A DNA stretch of 64,000 nt, taken from NCBI RefSeq assembly GCF_026914185.1, contig NC_070570.1, positions 1,860,001 through 1,924,000 on the forward strand. The letters are read 5' to 3'. The stretch's first letter is position 1. Each line of letters starts with the position of its first letter. The notes below the pieces were generated by a model, which was not told the origin of the DNA, made no database searches, and saw only the letters and a program-made list of their open reading frames with translations. Below are positions 11,880 to 23,875 of the stretch, in pieces. Source of the DNA: Puccinia triticina (taxonomy: Eukaryota; Basidiomycota; Pucciniomycetes; Pucciniales; Pucciniaceae). The position numbers were made by a program, and so were the translations under genes.

Positions 11880-12510
11880 TCTACATATAACTAAAGGAAT
11901 AGGGTCTGGGGGCCAAACAAACCCATACAAAATCTGTCTATGCAAGTAACGCCGGCGTCGATATCCTGTACAAAATCTGTCTATGCAAGCTGTAACACAG
12001 GTTTTGGTATGCATGTAACGCCGGCATCAATTTTCTTTTTGCTTGAACAGACAGGGTGAGACATCTATAACCCAGTCCATTCAAGCAGATTGTTGGGTGT
12101 ATACCAGCCATTGGGTGAAGGAAGTTAAAGCCGCTTCACACCTCCTCAGCAAGGCATACTCGCGCTCTCTGGAGGACTGTGGCCATCAAGACTGAGTGGA
12201 CAACTCCAAGTCTGCTGGAAGGACCCCATAAATTTATACTCCATCCCTGGACTCCGTTCAACGGACTTGCTTTGACTCTGTTCAGCGTTCCCTTGGGGAT
12301 GTGCAGATTGCTTGGACAGATATCCACACCTGGGTAATTGTCTTCAATGTCATTGATAACCACTTCCACAACAATTCTGCTTCATCAGACTTGGCTTCAC
12401 ACCAACAACCAAGTCTGTTGAAGCAATCAGCTTCATCAGACTTGGTTACACATCTATAACCTTGAAAATGGCTGATTGTACCCATCTGAACCTTCAATTT
12501 AACACATTAA

Positions 12511-12707
12511 GGGTGTTCAAAGTTGAAATCATAAAATTTCCAATGCATAAAATCATAAAATTATAAAACTTTCAAGTGATGATTTCATATGTACCATTCT
12601 AGAAATGTTGCTCTAATTTGAGTGCTTGGGTGCAACATATTTTTTTCAGCTTAGAATTTTATGATTTTATGGTGTTATGATTTTATGCAAGTCAACTTTG
12701 AACACCC
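12511..12707. mobile_element. MITE of the GGTGTTCAAAGTTG family, copy 1
   Basis: The inverted termini GGGTGTTCAAAGTTGA and TCAACTTTGAACACCC enclose an AT-rich core with ATAAAATCATAAAA motifs. Sister copies lie at 16039-16213 and 62010-62205. This one interrupts the 5' untranslated part of the Helitron. Confidence 0.75.
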
Positions 12708-12857
12708 CAATTATATAAACAAAAAAATCAACACAATGTGCTGTTAGTTCCCCCCAACCAATCCACTCATCAGACACCACCCACTACTATTCTCCTCATC
12801 ACACCTCAATTAACTTCCCCGTTCTGATTATAATCCTTTCCTTTTTTCATTGCAAAA

Positions 12858-15313
12858 ATGCAACAATCCAATGAACAATTGAGAAGAGCTTATGCTGCGG
12901 AACAGCAAGCTAGATTCAGAGAAACGCAACATCAATTTGCAGCATCTTCTTACCCTTCATTTTCTTTTCACAATACCAAAAAAGAGGTGGTTTAACAATA
13001 TTTCCCATATTTATAATGATCTAGATAATCTTCATGTACACAAAACTACCAGGACAGGATCAATTTTTGACAACAACTTTGGTAATCAACAGACACACCA
13101 CTTTGATAATCATCAGACCAGCCACTTTAGAGAATACATACCATCACAACACACTTCAAGAAGGGTTTATAACCCTGATTTTCATTTTCCCATTCCATCA
13201 CAACAATTTTCAAGAGGGTTTTCTAATCCAGATTTTCATTTTCCCAAACATTATGCAAGAAAACCAAATCAAATGCAATTTCAACAACACCCACAACAAC
13301 AATCCCAAAATCAACACCTCTGAAATTCTAATGAATGAAAATTCTTACCAGTTTTACAGGAGAATTTACAATGAACCAAAAATCTCAAGAGGAAATAACC
13401 ACTTTATCATTGAAAACTGCTGGGTCATGCCCTCCAATTCATACTTATCTGCCAAATTTCACTGTCACATCAATGTAGAAATTTGTGCAGTCAAATACCT
13501 GTACAAATATTCTGATAAATCAGCCTTGGATGTTGAAGAAGATATTGATGGGGTGACTAGATTCAGAAATTCTTGATGGGTAGCAGCTCCAGAAGCATGC
13601 TGGAGGATTTTCTCTTGCAAACCATCTGCAACTTATCTCTATAATTTGTTTTGACGTCCAGTACTATACATGGCACCCCACAAGCAAAGAATGGAAGCCA
13701 AGGCAGAGGGGTTTTTGAATTGGTAGAATTTCTGCAGTTTATCCTTCTGATTCAGAAAGATGGCATTTACGGCTAATACTCAATCATGTCACTGGTGCAA
13801 CCTCTCTTGAGGATCTTTGTAAATTTTGAAGACAAATTTATAACATTTTTTGTTCAGCTTCTTTGGCCCAGGGTCTGTTGTAAAATGATCATTATTTGGA
13901 AGCCACAATGGCCAAAGCAAATGAAACAATGATGCCAAATTATTTGCAAAATTTATTTGGCATACTTATAGCAACATTTCAACCTTCATACCCTCTGTGT
14001 TTATGGAATTCTTCCTTACATGACTGAAGACTGGAGAGCCATCAGGAATTTCAAGATGATGCACTCATGACAAATCAGATGATTGAATTGATCAATTGAA
14101 TCCTTTTACAAAATGGTCTTCAACATGTGGATATCTCAAATTGACAATGCAAATCATTTATAATCAGCAGAGATCAGCCTTTGATCAGATCATCAATGCA
14201 TGTTATTCAGAACAACCTGCTTGCTTATTTAATGATGGTCCAGGGGGATCTGGAAAGACCTTCTGATACAACTGCTTACTGGAAAATTTCAGATCAACCC
14301 AAATAGTTGCTATCACAGGTGCAGGAAGTGGTGAGCTCTCATTTTCCCAACCATACCATCTTAATTTATATTCTCTCTGAACCCACAGGAATTGCAGCTA
14401 TGAAAATGGAATATGGCAGGACTGCTCAGTTGAATTTTGGAATTCCTCAAAAGCTTCTGCAAAATTCAGTTTATTCAATCACAAAAAATTCTCAAAAGGC
14501 TGATGTGTTGAAGCAATGAAAGATTATCATTTGGGATGAAGCCCCAATGACACATAGACATGCCCTTGAATTGGTAAACACTGAGACAGATTACTCCAAT
14601 ACTTGATGGATTCAGATCAACCCTTTGGTGGCAGGGTAATTGTACTTGGAGGTTATTTACATCAGGTTTTACCAGTGGTGCAGAAGGGAACATGTCCCCA
14701 GATTTTTGATGCAAGCATTGTTAACTCTTACTGCTGGAGATACTTTCAACAAAATATCATATAACTTCAAGCCAATATGTGTGCATCAGGGGATCCTCAA
14801 TTTCAGAATTTTCTTTTATCCATTGGAGATGTGAAGGTATCACTCAATAAAACAGCAAAATCAACCCACCTACTTCTATGGTCATTCATGGGGGTTCTCA
14901 GGAGCAAAATTTGAATCATCTCATAAGACTGAAAGAATATTTATTTGAAACAAATCAACTCTAGAATTCTAGAATCCATTCCATCTCAGGGAAGAGCTTA
15001 CACAAGCTTTGATTCTGTGCAAGATGATCCCCAAAACCTATATTTGCAAGAGTATATCAAAGGGTTGAACATCTCAGGTTCCCCACCTCATATTCTTCAA
15101 CTGAAATGTGGAGTGCCAATAATAATGCTCAGGAACCTTGATTGGACAATGGGACTTTGTAATGGAACCAGGTTGATTGTGGAAAACTTGGGTCCAAATG
15201 TGATTCACGCAAGAGTCATATCAGGTAACAGAGTTAATGATTCTGTAGCTATCCCTCGCATTCCTTTCTTATCTGACCCAGACAAGTCTGGACTGCCTTT
15301 AAAGTGCATTTGA
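12858..15313 (+). pseudogene. Helitron Rep-helicase (RepHel) remnant
   Basis: A Helitron replicase joins an HUH rolling-circle Rep to a PIF1-type helicase. Here the N-terminus opens at 12858 (MQQSNEQLRRAYAAEQQ) and is soon broken. A Rep-side block follows at 13370-13830: CHINVEICAVKYLYKY, then PEACWRIF, then WHLRLILNHVTGATSLEDL, in shifting frames. The helicase Walker A is at 14235-14262 (DGPGGSGKTF, followed at once by a stop). Then come TGIAAMKMEYGRTAQLNFGI (14390), IIWDEAPMTHR (14526), and the C-terminal block LKCGVPIIMLRNLDWTMGLC with CNGTRLIVENL (15105-15190). Many stops and missing segments rule out activity. The order and motif identities are clear. Confidence 0.8.
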
Positions 15314-15400
15314 AAGCAATTTCTTCTCATGTTCAGAGTTTATGAATTTCCCTCATCAATATTTCCCCGACAATTGTCTTTCCAGCACAAATTTTGTTTC

Positions 15401-15496
15401 TTCTTCAAAAAACTTGAATTTATTTCACCAGTTTGCACTAATTTTGGTTTCTTCAAAAAACTTGAATTTATTTCACCAGTTTGCACTAATTTTGGT
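15401..15496. repeat. 48-bp tandem duplication
   Basis: Two directly adjacent 48-bp copies with TTCTTCAAAAAACTTG at their head lie just after the last Helitron helicase block. They probably arose by slippage in the dead element. Confidence 0.8.
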
Positions 15497-15824
15497 TTCT
15501 GTTATGCAGATAGTCACCCAGGAATTGCAACATCAAAGTTTTGAAGAATTTAATCCGTTTCCTATGAGCTGTCACATTACCCTTTTGCCTTTCACCTCCT
15601 GTGATTTACAAACCCCTATAACTTTAACACCCTCTGGAACCCCAAATTTGGGGGCTTCCCCTTGTAACCAGAATATCAATTTTGGACTTTTCTTATCCAA
15701 AACCCCCACAAATGGCTGCAGATGTTACTTGCGTAACTTTTTTCAATCCACTATGCCAAAATTTGCAAAATTGAACATACTGACATAGTTGGTTTCAAAC
15801 AGTTGGTTCTCTCCAAAAAATCAA

Positions 15825-16394
15825 GGCTTTGTTTGGAGCCGATATAAATATAGGTGATATAATCATTGGTTAATTCAATGAAAACTACAAAATTCAACAT
15901 AAAGCCTCCAAATATTTTTTCTAGGCAACCTACAATACTGGTCTCTTCAATTATGAAGTCAGATTCAACTGATTCAGCCATATTCAGTACTGTAGTACCA
16001 TTATATTGCTTTTGACCAAAACAAAGCAATATAATTATGGTGTTCAAAGTTGGTTTGCATAATTTTATGCATGCATAAATCATAAAATCATAAAAATATT
16101 TTGGTGAGGAAATTTTGTATTACATAATCAGACAGTCATATCCCCTGCAAAAAAGATTTTATGATTTTATGATTTATGCATGCATAAAATTATGCAAACC
16201 AACTTTGAACACCATAAATGGTATTATGGTGCTGAAGATGGCTGAATCAGTTAAATCTGACTTCATATTTGATGAGACCAGTATTGTAGGTTTCCTACAA
16301 AAAAAATTGGACTCTTTATCTTGAGTTTTGTATTTTTTTATTGAATTTACAAATGATTATATCACCCATATTTATATTGGCTCCAAACGGGGCC
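15825..16394. mobile_element. Foldback element with about 190-bp inverted arms
   Basis: The left arm (GGCTTTGTTTGGAGCC then ATATAAATATAGGTGATATA) is matched along nearly 200 bp by the reverse complement of the right arm (GGCCCCGTTTGGAGCC then ATATAAATATGGGTGATATA). The arms also share AACCTACAATACTGGTCTC and AACTGATTCAGCCAT. The centre is occupied by a GGTGTTCAAAGTTG-family MITE (16039-16213). There is no coding content. The termini resemble Tourist/PIF-type MITEs, but the class is not certain. Confidence 0.75.
16039..16213. mobile_element. MITE of the GGTGTTCAAAGTTG family, copy 2
   Basis: The inverted termini of this copy run to about 57 bp, including GCATAATTTTATGCATGCAT. It sits in the loop of the foldback element, making one near-continuous hairpin of about 570 nt. 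Confidence 0.8.
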
Positions 16395-16653
16395 CAAAAC
16401 TACAGCGGTTTCAAAATGGGAAATTCCCGGGTATCACGTAAGGGTGTCTCCCCGGCCCCTCGACAGGATGCCTTGTGACATTATGCCTGTCAGCTGGTAT
16501 CCGACTCGGGTGAAACCCGAAGCACCGGCAACGAATCTGACTCTGATGCCATCCCGGCTGCATTTCTTTACACTCTCACTCTCCCAACTCCAGCTGCAAC
16601 GTCATCACCTCTCGTCTTCGATTTCCATCCCAGGCGTCCCAGCGTAGCAAATC

Positions 16654-19206
16654 ATGTACGGCTCCGGAACGGCTCGGTCCGGCCTGGACGGCCAACCCAC
16701 GCTCCTGGAAAATTATATCGGTACGTCTCACTTGTACGTTGGGTTTCCACCTTACTGAACTAATTGTAGCTACCTCTTCAATTTAATTTGCCCAATCATA
16801 TTCTCAGAGCGTGCTTGTAGCCCGATGCTCAGCCAACCAAACATGTCCCTCAATCTGGAGATTGCGTCAGTTGTTGAATCGATGTTTTTATTGCCTGCAA
16901 ATTTCAAGCCAGCCACTCTACAACATACTGCAGAAACACAATCACTGACAAAAACTATTGATTGTTAAATGTCTTAAATTCATCCGGATCGTCTAGAGAT
17001 TTGATCAACATGAAGAAAGCCAATACTCCCCGTGAAGCGGCAATGGCTACTTTACAGCATGTCAATCGGAGGAATACCCACGTTTCGATGTTGGCCCTTC
17101 ACGTATGTTTTCGCTTGTGAATTTCATTAGGTACATCTGAGCACCCCGGCTAACTATTATGCCCCACTACGCTTCGGAATTTTCAATTGCTCTTTCTTCA
17201 ACCTGCGATTGTTGTGGTGCAAAAAATCAATTTCCAGCTCCTCGACATCTTAGTCAAAAATTGTGGTTATCCCTTCCACCTGCAAGTCTCAACGAAAGAA
17301 TTTCTCAATGAACTTGTTCGCCGCTTCCCAGAAAAGCCTCCAGTGTTCCCTCCACCACCGATGCAGAAAATCTTAGAGTTAATCCACGAGTGGAAGTTGA
17401 CGATTTGTGTGACGAGCAAGCATAAAGAGGATTTGGTCCATATTCGTGACATGCACCGCCTTCTTAGCTACAAAGGCAAGCAGTTCCTCAATAGATTTCA
17501 CCACTCGATCCCAACTATGTGAAGGATCCGTACGCAGCTCTAGCTCGGGCATTAATCCCGCTAATTCACTCAATACACACGCAGGATATCGATTTCCAGA
17601 TGTTGATCGGCGGGCAGCTCAAGTGCTAAACGAGTCTGATGTGAGTGGTATCTCCCCTTTAAAAATAAGATGTCATCATAAAACAGCTAACGGGATGACT
17701 CTTTTTCGAACCTTAACGATCTGTAGAGACTCAAATCTGCGGAAGAACTTGAGGAAGAGGATCGAGCGGCACAATCTGCGGTAAAAGCTTACGACTTCTT
17801 ACTTTTCAACACCAACGTAGACGGGCCAATTACTCAAAGCTAATTTAAATATGATTTCAATGCCTTTAATTGAACCCCACTGGACACTAGAAACTCCAAG
17901 AGCTGATCCGGCGAGGTACTCCTAAAGATCTAGCCGCGGCGCAGGAGTTGATGAAAATTATGGCGGGAGCGGTATGTCCCCTATCATCGCGTTAATAGAC
18001 AGGACCGGCTTAAAATCTTTTATCATTCAGGAGCCGGACAAACAACCGGATTATCAAGCCCAGATGCAAAAGGAATTGGATCGTGTGCAATCGAGGGTGC
18101 TATTGTTGAATGAATTGTTGAATAACGCACAGCCAGGCGAAAAGTTTGTTGAGGGAGACGCGTTCGATGTGAGTTGAATCTTTGCAAATGCCCTAAGTCT
18201 GGATGGATTCATTTGTCTGACATTTGGGATGTCCAATCTTCGGGGCAAATCCAAATAGCAACTATCCCAAAAATGTAAACAGGTTCAACCTAAATTGCAG
18301 AAGTGGATTAATGAATCAGCTGACAATCCGGACATGATGGGTACGTAGTACAACTTCTGTCCAAGCTAAAGATAAGAATAGATGTCTAAGATGTCTAAGC
18401 TAAAGACAACAAAAGACATTGATGCCTCTCATACTATTACAGATCGATTACTGCTCATTAATGATTTGACCAACAATGTTTTGGAGCGCTACATTGCTTT
18501 CAAGGCTGGCGATTTCACTGCTACAGCGGAAATTAATCCAGCGTAAGTGTCACAATTAATTTGGCTGCTTGAACGCAACAACGTGCTTATTGTGCCACTC
18601 GACGATGATATCATCAGGTTTGCTGGGAAGGATACCGCTACGGCGAAGACTCGGGCCAAGGAAGTCAGCTTGATTGATTTCGATGATCCCGATGAAGGCG
18701 CATCACCTACAAACAAGACCGGCGGAAATGTGAGCTTAGTAGATGGTCTACTAGATACCATGTCGCTCTCAGATCAGACAGCCCAGCCCGCCACTGGGGC
18801 CGGCGGATTACCCAGCAATTTGTTCTTCGATGCTACGCCTATTCACGGGACAAGTTCGACAACACTTCCAAACTCACAAGCTCGGAATGACTTTTTCTCG
18901 CCTCAAAACTCTCACGCTTGGGGTGCCGGGATTCCTTCATCATCTTCGTCAATCACGCAGGGTATATCACCTCATGCAACAGGGGCAATCTCTCTCGGTG
19001 GACCCTCCGCCTCATCATCTTCAAACTTCAATCAAGCAGCCCTTCTTTCCAACCCTACTGCTGCTTCGGCTCCTAATCGCATTATCACCCCTTCAAATCC
19101 CTCTATTCCTCCCTCTACTCAACCCCAGCATACCCAGCCAAACGCAACACCCGCTTCGAAACCGCCGGCCAATGATCCATTTGCTGATTTAGCTGGACTC
19201 TTTTGA
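16654..19206 (+). CDS. VHS-GAT domain endosomal/Golgi sorting adaptor
   Basis: A cytosolic adaptor of the GGA/TOM1 type, expected to bind cargo tails, ubiquitin or ARF and clathrin at trans-Golgi or endosome membranes. Starting with MYGSGTARSG at ATG 16654, I can splice at least ten small exons. The VHS domain carries LNLEIADLINMKKANTPREA, then LALHLLDILVKNCGYPFHLQ and KEFLNELVRRFPEKPP. A GAT-like three-helix region follows (exons at about 17.9-18.5 kb, with ELMKIMAG, LLLNELLNN, LLINDLTNNVLERY). The acidic tail contains the clathrin-box-like LIDFD and ends DPFADLAGLF, an AP2-type DPF. No GAE ear is seen, so it is nearer to TOM1-like or fungal GGA-lite forms. One intron begins GC (AAAG|GCAAGC near 17479) before MHRLLSYKG|YRFPD. 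Housekeeping gene with no sign of decay. Confidence 0.85.
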
Positions 19207-20372
19207 CCTTCCTTGCTCTTTTTTTCCTGGTTTTCATTCTTCATTGTCACACTAATTTATTTCCTCCTTTGTGTTTTTGATGATGATGATCAATGAATGT
19301 AGTTTCTAATGTCTAGACATTTTTCTTTCCACATTGTCCCAAATGTTTCACAATCGGTCTTTTTGTGCAATGTCGCCCCAAAATGAAAGAGAAACACATA
19401 TATGACCAAGTCCGATGGGTTGACTGACACCAATCTATGAGATTTTTCTAGAACAAATGTCATCTGCATGAACATCATCCAATAGTACTTGTGCCAAGTT
19501 CATGCATACATCTGTTGTGTCTTAAATATACAAAAGATTAGAATTGCGCAAAAACAACAACCAATCCACTAGAATCCACTGCTCTGTTCTGATTTATACC
19601 TACATACTCCCACATCCAAATACAAAATATATGGAAATCAGCTCATAGTCTAAATGAACAGCCAAACCCTATGACAATGTACTCTTCTGACAATTCACAA
19701 TGAATCATACATACTTGGGACAATGACTTAATAGCCTCTGATGCTGCGCTATACTTGTAAGTTGCATGTAGCATCATCAAGCCCAATCATTCATCCCTTT
19801 TGTACTGCAGGAGTCGACTTGTCCACTTGTTTCATAGTTCTCCCAAGGAATCTTCGTTACTGTAGGCTTGTGTTATTGGACTCGCAGTCAACTATATTCA
19901 CCATGTCTGTAGGTTTTTTACAGGCCAAATTTCTAATCTTCCTTCGGTCTCATCGAAGCGCCAATACTTTAAAGATCTTCTGTTTTGACTACACAATGTT
20001 AATGATGGTACAAATGTTTCAAAATTTCGTCACATTGTATGCCATGTTGCTCGACAAAACAAAAGGCCTTAATTCCATCTTACCAAGCTCTTTCAAAGAC
20101 CAGAATTTACTCTAGTTTCCCAATACTTGCCCTGCCCAAATGGTTCTCAACTTGATTAAACTCCTTCTGGTAATTTCTCCAGTCTCTTTGAAGTTTGGTG
20201 GTGTGCTAAAATTGGCTGTCTTCTATTTATCCAAAGATTTTTCATGCAGCAATTAGCCTTGTTTCTGGGTCTTTCCGAACAAAACCATCCTTTGTGGATC
20301 GTTTGAAATGTTGGAGTTCAAGTTCAGCAAGTGAATCAAGTGATGTGAGCTTTAACTCCAATCTTATAAATC
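19207..20372. other. 3' region of the adaptor gene and noncoding sequence
   Basis: The sequence after the stop is T-rich, as in a fungal 3' UTR. An ORF at 19741-20115 has no recognisable features. A Ser-rich stretch ending at a GTGAGC donor near 20344 could be an upstream exon of the RING ORF below. Confidence 0.4.
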
Positions 20373-20672
20373 ATGCAAGAAGCTGATAACTTTTATTTTC
20401 TTTTATTTTCTTGTCTTTTTAAGTTGCCAAACCAGAGCAGCAATAAATGTCTGATTTGTCGAGCGACTAATGGGCCTAATGGCAAAAAAGAGCGCCTCGG
20501 ATATAGATGGCCAACCTGTGAACACACTTTTCATGAATCTTGCATCACAAAATGGCGCAATCAAGTTTCTACCTGTCCTGATTGTGGATCTGAGGATGAC
20601 TCAATTGAGAGTAGTTCTTTGTGTCAAAACCCACAGATTGACGGACTCCAAAGGGTCAGTTCATTGGCTTGA
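20373..20672 (+). CDS. RING-H2 zinc finger fragment (possible E3 ubiquitin ligase exon)
   Basis: The reading frame contains a textbook RING-H2 pattern: CLIC, 19 residues, CEH, TFH, ESC, ten residues, CPDC. This is C-x2-C-x19-C-x-H-x2-H-x2-C-x10-C-x2-C. Such domains bind E2 enzymes and transfer ubiquitin. A splice acceptor (TTTTTAAG) near 20422 just before LPNQSSNKCLICR suggests this is an internal exon rather than a 99-aa gene. An upstream Ser-rich exon may end at about 20344. No transmembrane segment or second domain is visible. It may be a small gene, a gene fragment or a pseudogene. Confidence 0.45.
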   Translation: MQEADNFYFLLFSCLFKLPNQSSNKCLICRATNGPNGKKERLGYRWPTCEHTFHESCITKWRNQVSTCPDCGSEDDSIESSSLCQNPQIDGLQRVSSLA

Positions 20673-20715
20673 TTTCAGCTGGGCTAATAGGGATATCGAA
20701 AGGAAGATCTCCTGA

Positions 20716-23173
20716 CCTTTGAAATGAGACTTTACACAGCCCCCCATTCCTTGCACCCGCTGCCATGCACCCGCTTTTCCTTTAGCAAGTGAGACAGCAC
20801 AATACTGTTTCCGCTGCTCAAAATGCACTTTGACCATGAGTTGGGGCAGCGTCAGCATGTCCCCAGAGAAGGCTGAGGTATGTCAGATAAAGCTCCACTT
20901 TGGCTCACTATGTTCAACATGGCTTAATCTAGTTCAATCTTTCTGTTTATATCTCTTCAATTTGCCACAGTCTCCTTGATATATACACCAACCCAAAAGT
21001 TTGAATAGCTTGCCATGTATGTGCTACAGCAGTCCTATTCCATTATAATTTACCTCTTGATGAATGCATCTAAGTTCTGCTTTGGAAACTATCCACAGTA
21101 TAAAAATTTTCTGCCTTCTTCCTTGGGCCATTCCACTATTTCCTGCTTGTGTCTGGCATTCTATCAATCCACTCAAATAACATGTTTTACCTTTTCAAAC
21201 CCTTTGGTGCAACTTCAAGTTTCATTAAAACCATAAGACACCTACCCGTCTCTTTCATTGAATTGGATCTAATCTTGTTTTATATCCAGTCTGTGACAAT
21301 CATCCAGCTTGAAATGGAGAGAAACGGGAAACATCACTGCTTGGTTGCCAAGCAAATGTTGCCTTTTTGAGTTGAAATGGAAATTTGGCAAAATTCTGGA
21401 AAGAAAAATGCTGATCAATCTCTTCTATGTATTAATACATACCAAACCTCTACCTGATTATAGAATGTATACAGAAGGATTATCATGAGATAAATATAAA
21501 AATCACACCAAATTCATTCATACCAATTTGATTGTTTGGATAAAATTTTGAAGATGGAGTATGAAATTTCTGATGATAAGTTATTCTCATGTTTTCTTAA
21601 TTTTTATTTCTCCTTCTCTGCATCTATAATCAGATTTAATAAAATAAGAGATCAACAAACAGAATGAGAATCAGTATTTACATGTTTTCTGTTTAAAAAC
21701 AAACAGTGGAAGGAGCAAGGAAGAAGTAGTGTCTGATAGGTTTTGTTTCCTTTCAACAGTTGTGTAATGATGAAAATTTACCCAGATTATTTGCCAACAG
21801 AACCCAAGCTATAATGAAAGCTAAAAAGATTAGGTTGAAGTAAGGGTGTCCCCAAAAAACAGGGCCCAGGGCATGACCCCAGGGTCTGGGGCGACCTTGA
21901 GATCAACTTGGTGTTAATGTTTGTTTGGGTTTTTTTGTGATTTTGTTTTGTCATGCAGATGGCTATTAGACATGATTATTTTAGTAATATATTGAGAGAT
22001 AAACCATATGTGATGCCAGAGTGAGAGCGCCTCTGGATCTTTGGCTCCAATCCCCTCAATTGGTGGGGCTGATTGATACAAGGCAGCCGCAAAAATAAAC
22101 TCCAGTAAGTTCCAGGGTCTGAGGCCTTTGTATAATTGTTGCTAGCTGGTTCAGCCATCCCAATTGAAAATTCAAGGTTGGAATACCCCACATACTGTAC
22201 CAATTCTAGATGTCTATAGAGACAGTAATAGTGGCAAAGTGTCCAATTGTCAGCGGCGGGTTACTCTGCATGGGAGGATGAAAAATCCACTTGATGGAAT
22301 TTTACTGGGATTGGAAATTGGCTCTGAGTTGTAGATGGGGTTGAATCTAATCCAAAGAGTTTATGCCCAGCCTTTGATGATTTGAGAAGTTCAGGATCAA
22401 GGATCCAGGCAGTGATTTTTTGATTTGACAGGGTTGAGAATGCTTGAAGTAGTGATTGTTTGATGTATCTTCTAGCTCAAGAGGAATGAGTAAATAAAAT
22501 GAGGTCCTATGATCATCTATTCTCAAAGTCTAGGGAACAATAGAGTCCAAGGGCTCAACTTATATATCATGCTTCATGAGGATGACTGGATACAAGCATA
22601 TATAAGCTATGTCAATGAAAGAATCAATGAGTGTGAAATGTGAATAAAAGGGTGAAATGAGTGTGAAAATTGTGACAAGTGCAGCTGGTGTACCAAAACA
22701 CAGAGCTATCTGCTTAAGAGGTCACTGGGTCTTGCTTGCCAGCTAAAGCCTGACACCAATTCTACAAGCCAATTTCTTTGATATCTAAAAAAACACCTGA
22801 TTCTTTGTTCATGCCTGAAGAGTAAAAAACAGTTACTCATCTCATCTGACGGTTCTACATGTCAATTTTTCCAGAAGACATATTTGTACGGATTGGCAGA
22901 AATGGTAGTTTGAAGTATGGAGTGTGTAGGGGGTTCAACTTTCATGCATTGGCAGCATCCCCTCAACTTGGATGTCTGGTGCATGCACACATGCTACTGA
23001 TAATTTGATGCCACTGTCAGATAATATAGGAGTTTTCTTCTTCCAACTATTTATGAATATCTATTGCTTTTCTTTTCCTTCTTACTGCTGATTTTTATTT
23101 CTGTTAAATCGCTGTTCTTGCAGGTTGGATGTCGTTCTCTATCTCCCAGTTACAATGTTGCCTGTGCTTGTAG
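20716..23173. other. AT-rich noncoding sequence
   Basis: About 2.5 kb with only short ORFs and no supported gene. It ends at the target-site duplication of the large transposon (23174-23181, GATGAAAC). Confidence 0.45.
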
Positions 23174-23181
23174 GATGAAAC

Positions 23182-23461
23182 CACCTGTGGCCACTACATA
23201 CTAGTATAGTATACCAAGGCATGTAGGGGTGGTTTAATACATGCTAGAGGGTGATTTTCAGTGTGTTAATACAGCAACTCCAAAATCCCCAGAACTCCCG
23301 CAAACTCCAAAAATCGGGCCACTCATTTTTTTCCAAGTCGGCAGCCGACCAACCCGTCATATGACCCCCCTACTCCAGCGAGCCCACAGCACATCACACC
23401 CACCTCCGCCCGGCACTTTGTCCGGCAGAACACACTACACGGATCACCCGGACTGCCAACC
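23182..23461 (+). repeat. Left terminal inverted repeat of the KDZ element
   Basis: Shared with the right end: CACCTGTGGCCACTACATA, GGTTTAATACA, GCTAGAGGGTG, AACTCCAAAATCCCCAGA, GGGCCACTCATTTTTTT, GGCACTTTGTCCGGCAGA and CGGATCACCCGGA, in the same order with scattered mismatches. Confidence 0.85.
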
Positions 23462-23875
23462 ACCACGGTGGCACACATCACCGGTTGATATATACATGTA
23501 TGAAAACCTCCACATGCACTACTGCCTGTCAATGCAACACAAACACTCTAACCCACCTTCCAAACCCTCCTTTGCAACAAATACAAGTCTTCAATCTTAA
23601 GTTCCAATTTTTGTTTTGCTTGGTCTTTAATCGCGCATAATATTTATGATGAAATTACAAGACACTTCATTCACTATTCTGTCTCAGAGAACAAAGTGAA
23701 AACTATGGGGAATTGAAATAATTAGTGTGGCAAAAGCACAAATAAATTGAAAGTAAAAAAAGGATGAATGAAATTTTTGTCAAGAAGACGCATGTATATT
23801 GAAATGTTTTAACCAGGCAAAGAAAGTCAAGGGAGTCAAAATGAGTTGTTGGCCGGCAATAGTGATATCAACCTC

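Larger units (their letters stand above)
11880..15540 (+). mobile_element. Degenerate Helitron (3' end not identified)
   Basis: The 5' end has the Helitron form A|TC. The body holds recognisable pieces of a Rep-helicase protein (see the pseudogene entry) in several frames with stops and large deletions. No terminal hairpin with CTRR could be placed with confidence, so the right boundary is a minimum. A MITE is nested at 12511-12707. Confidence 0.65.
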
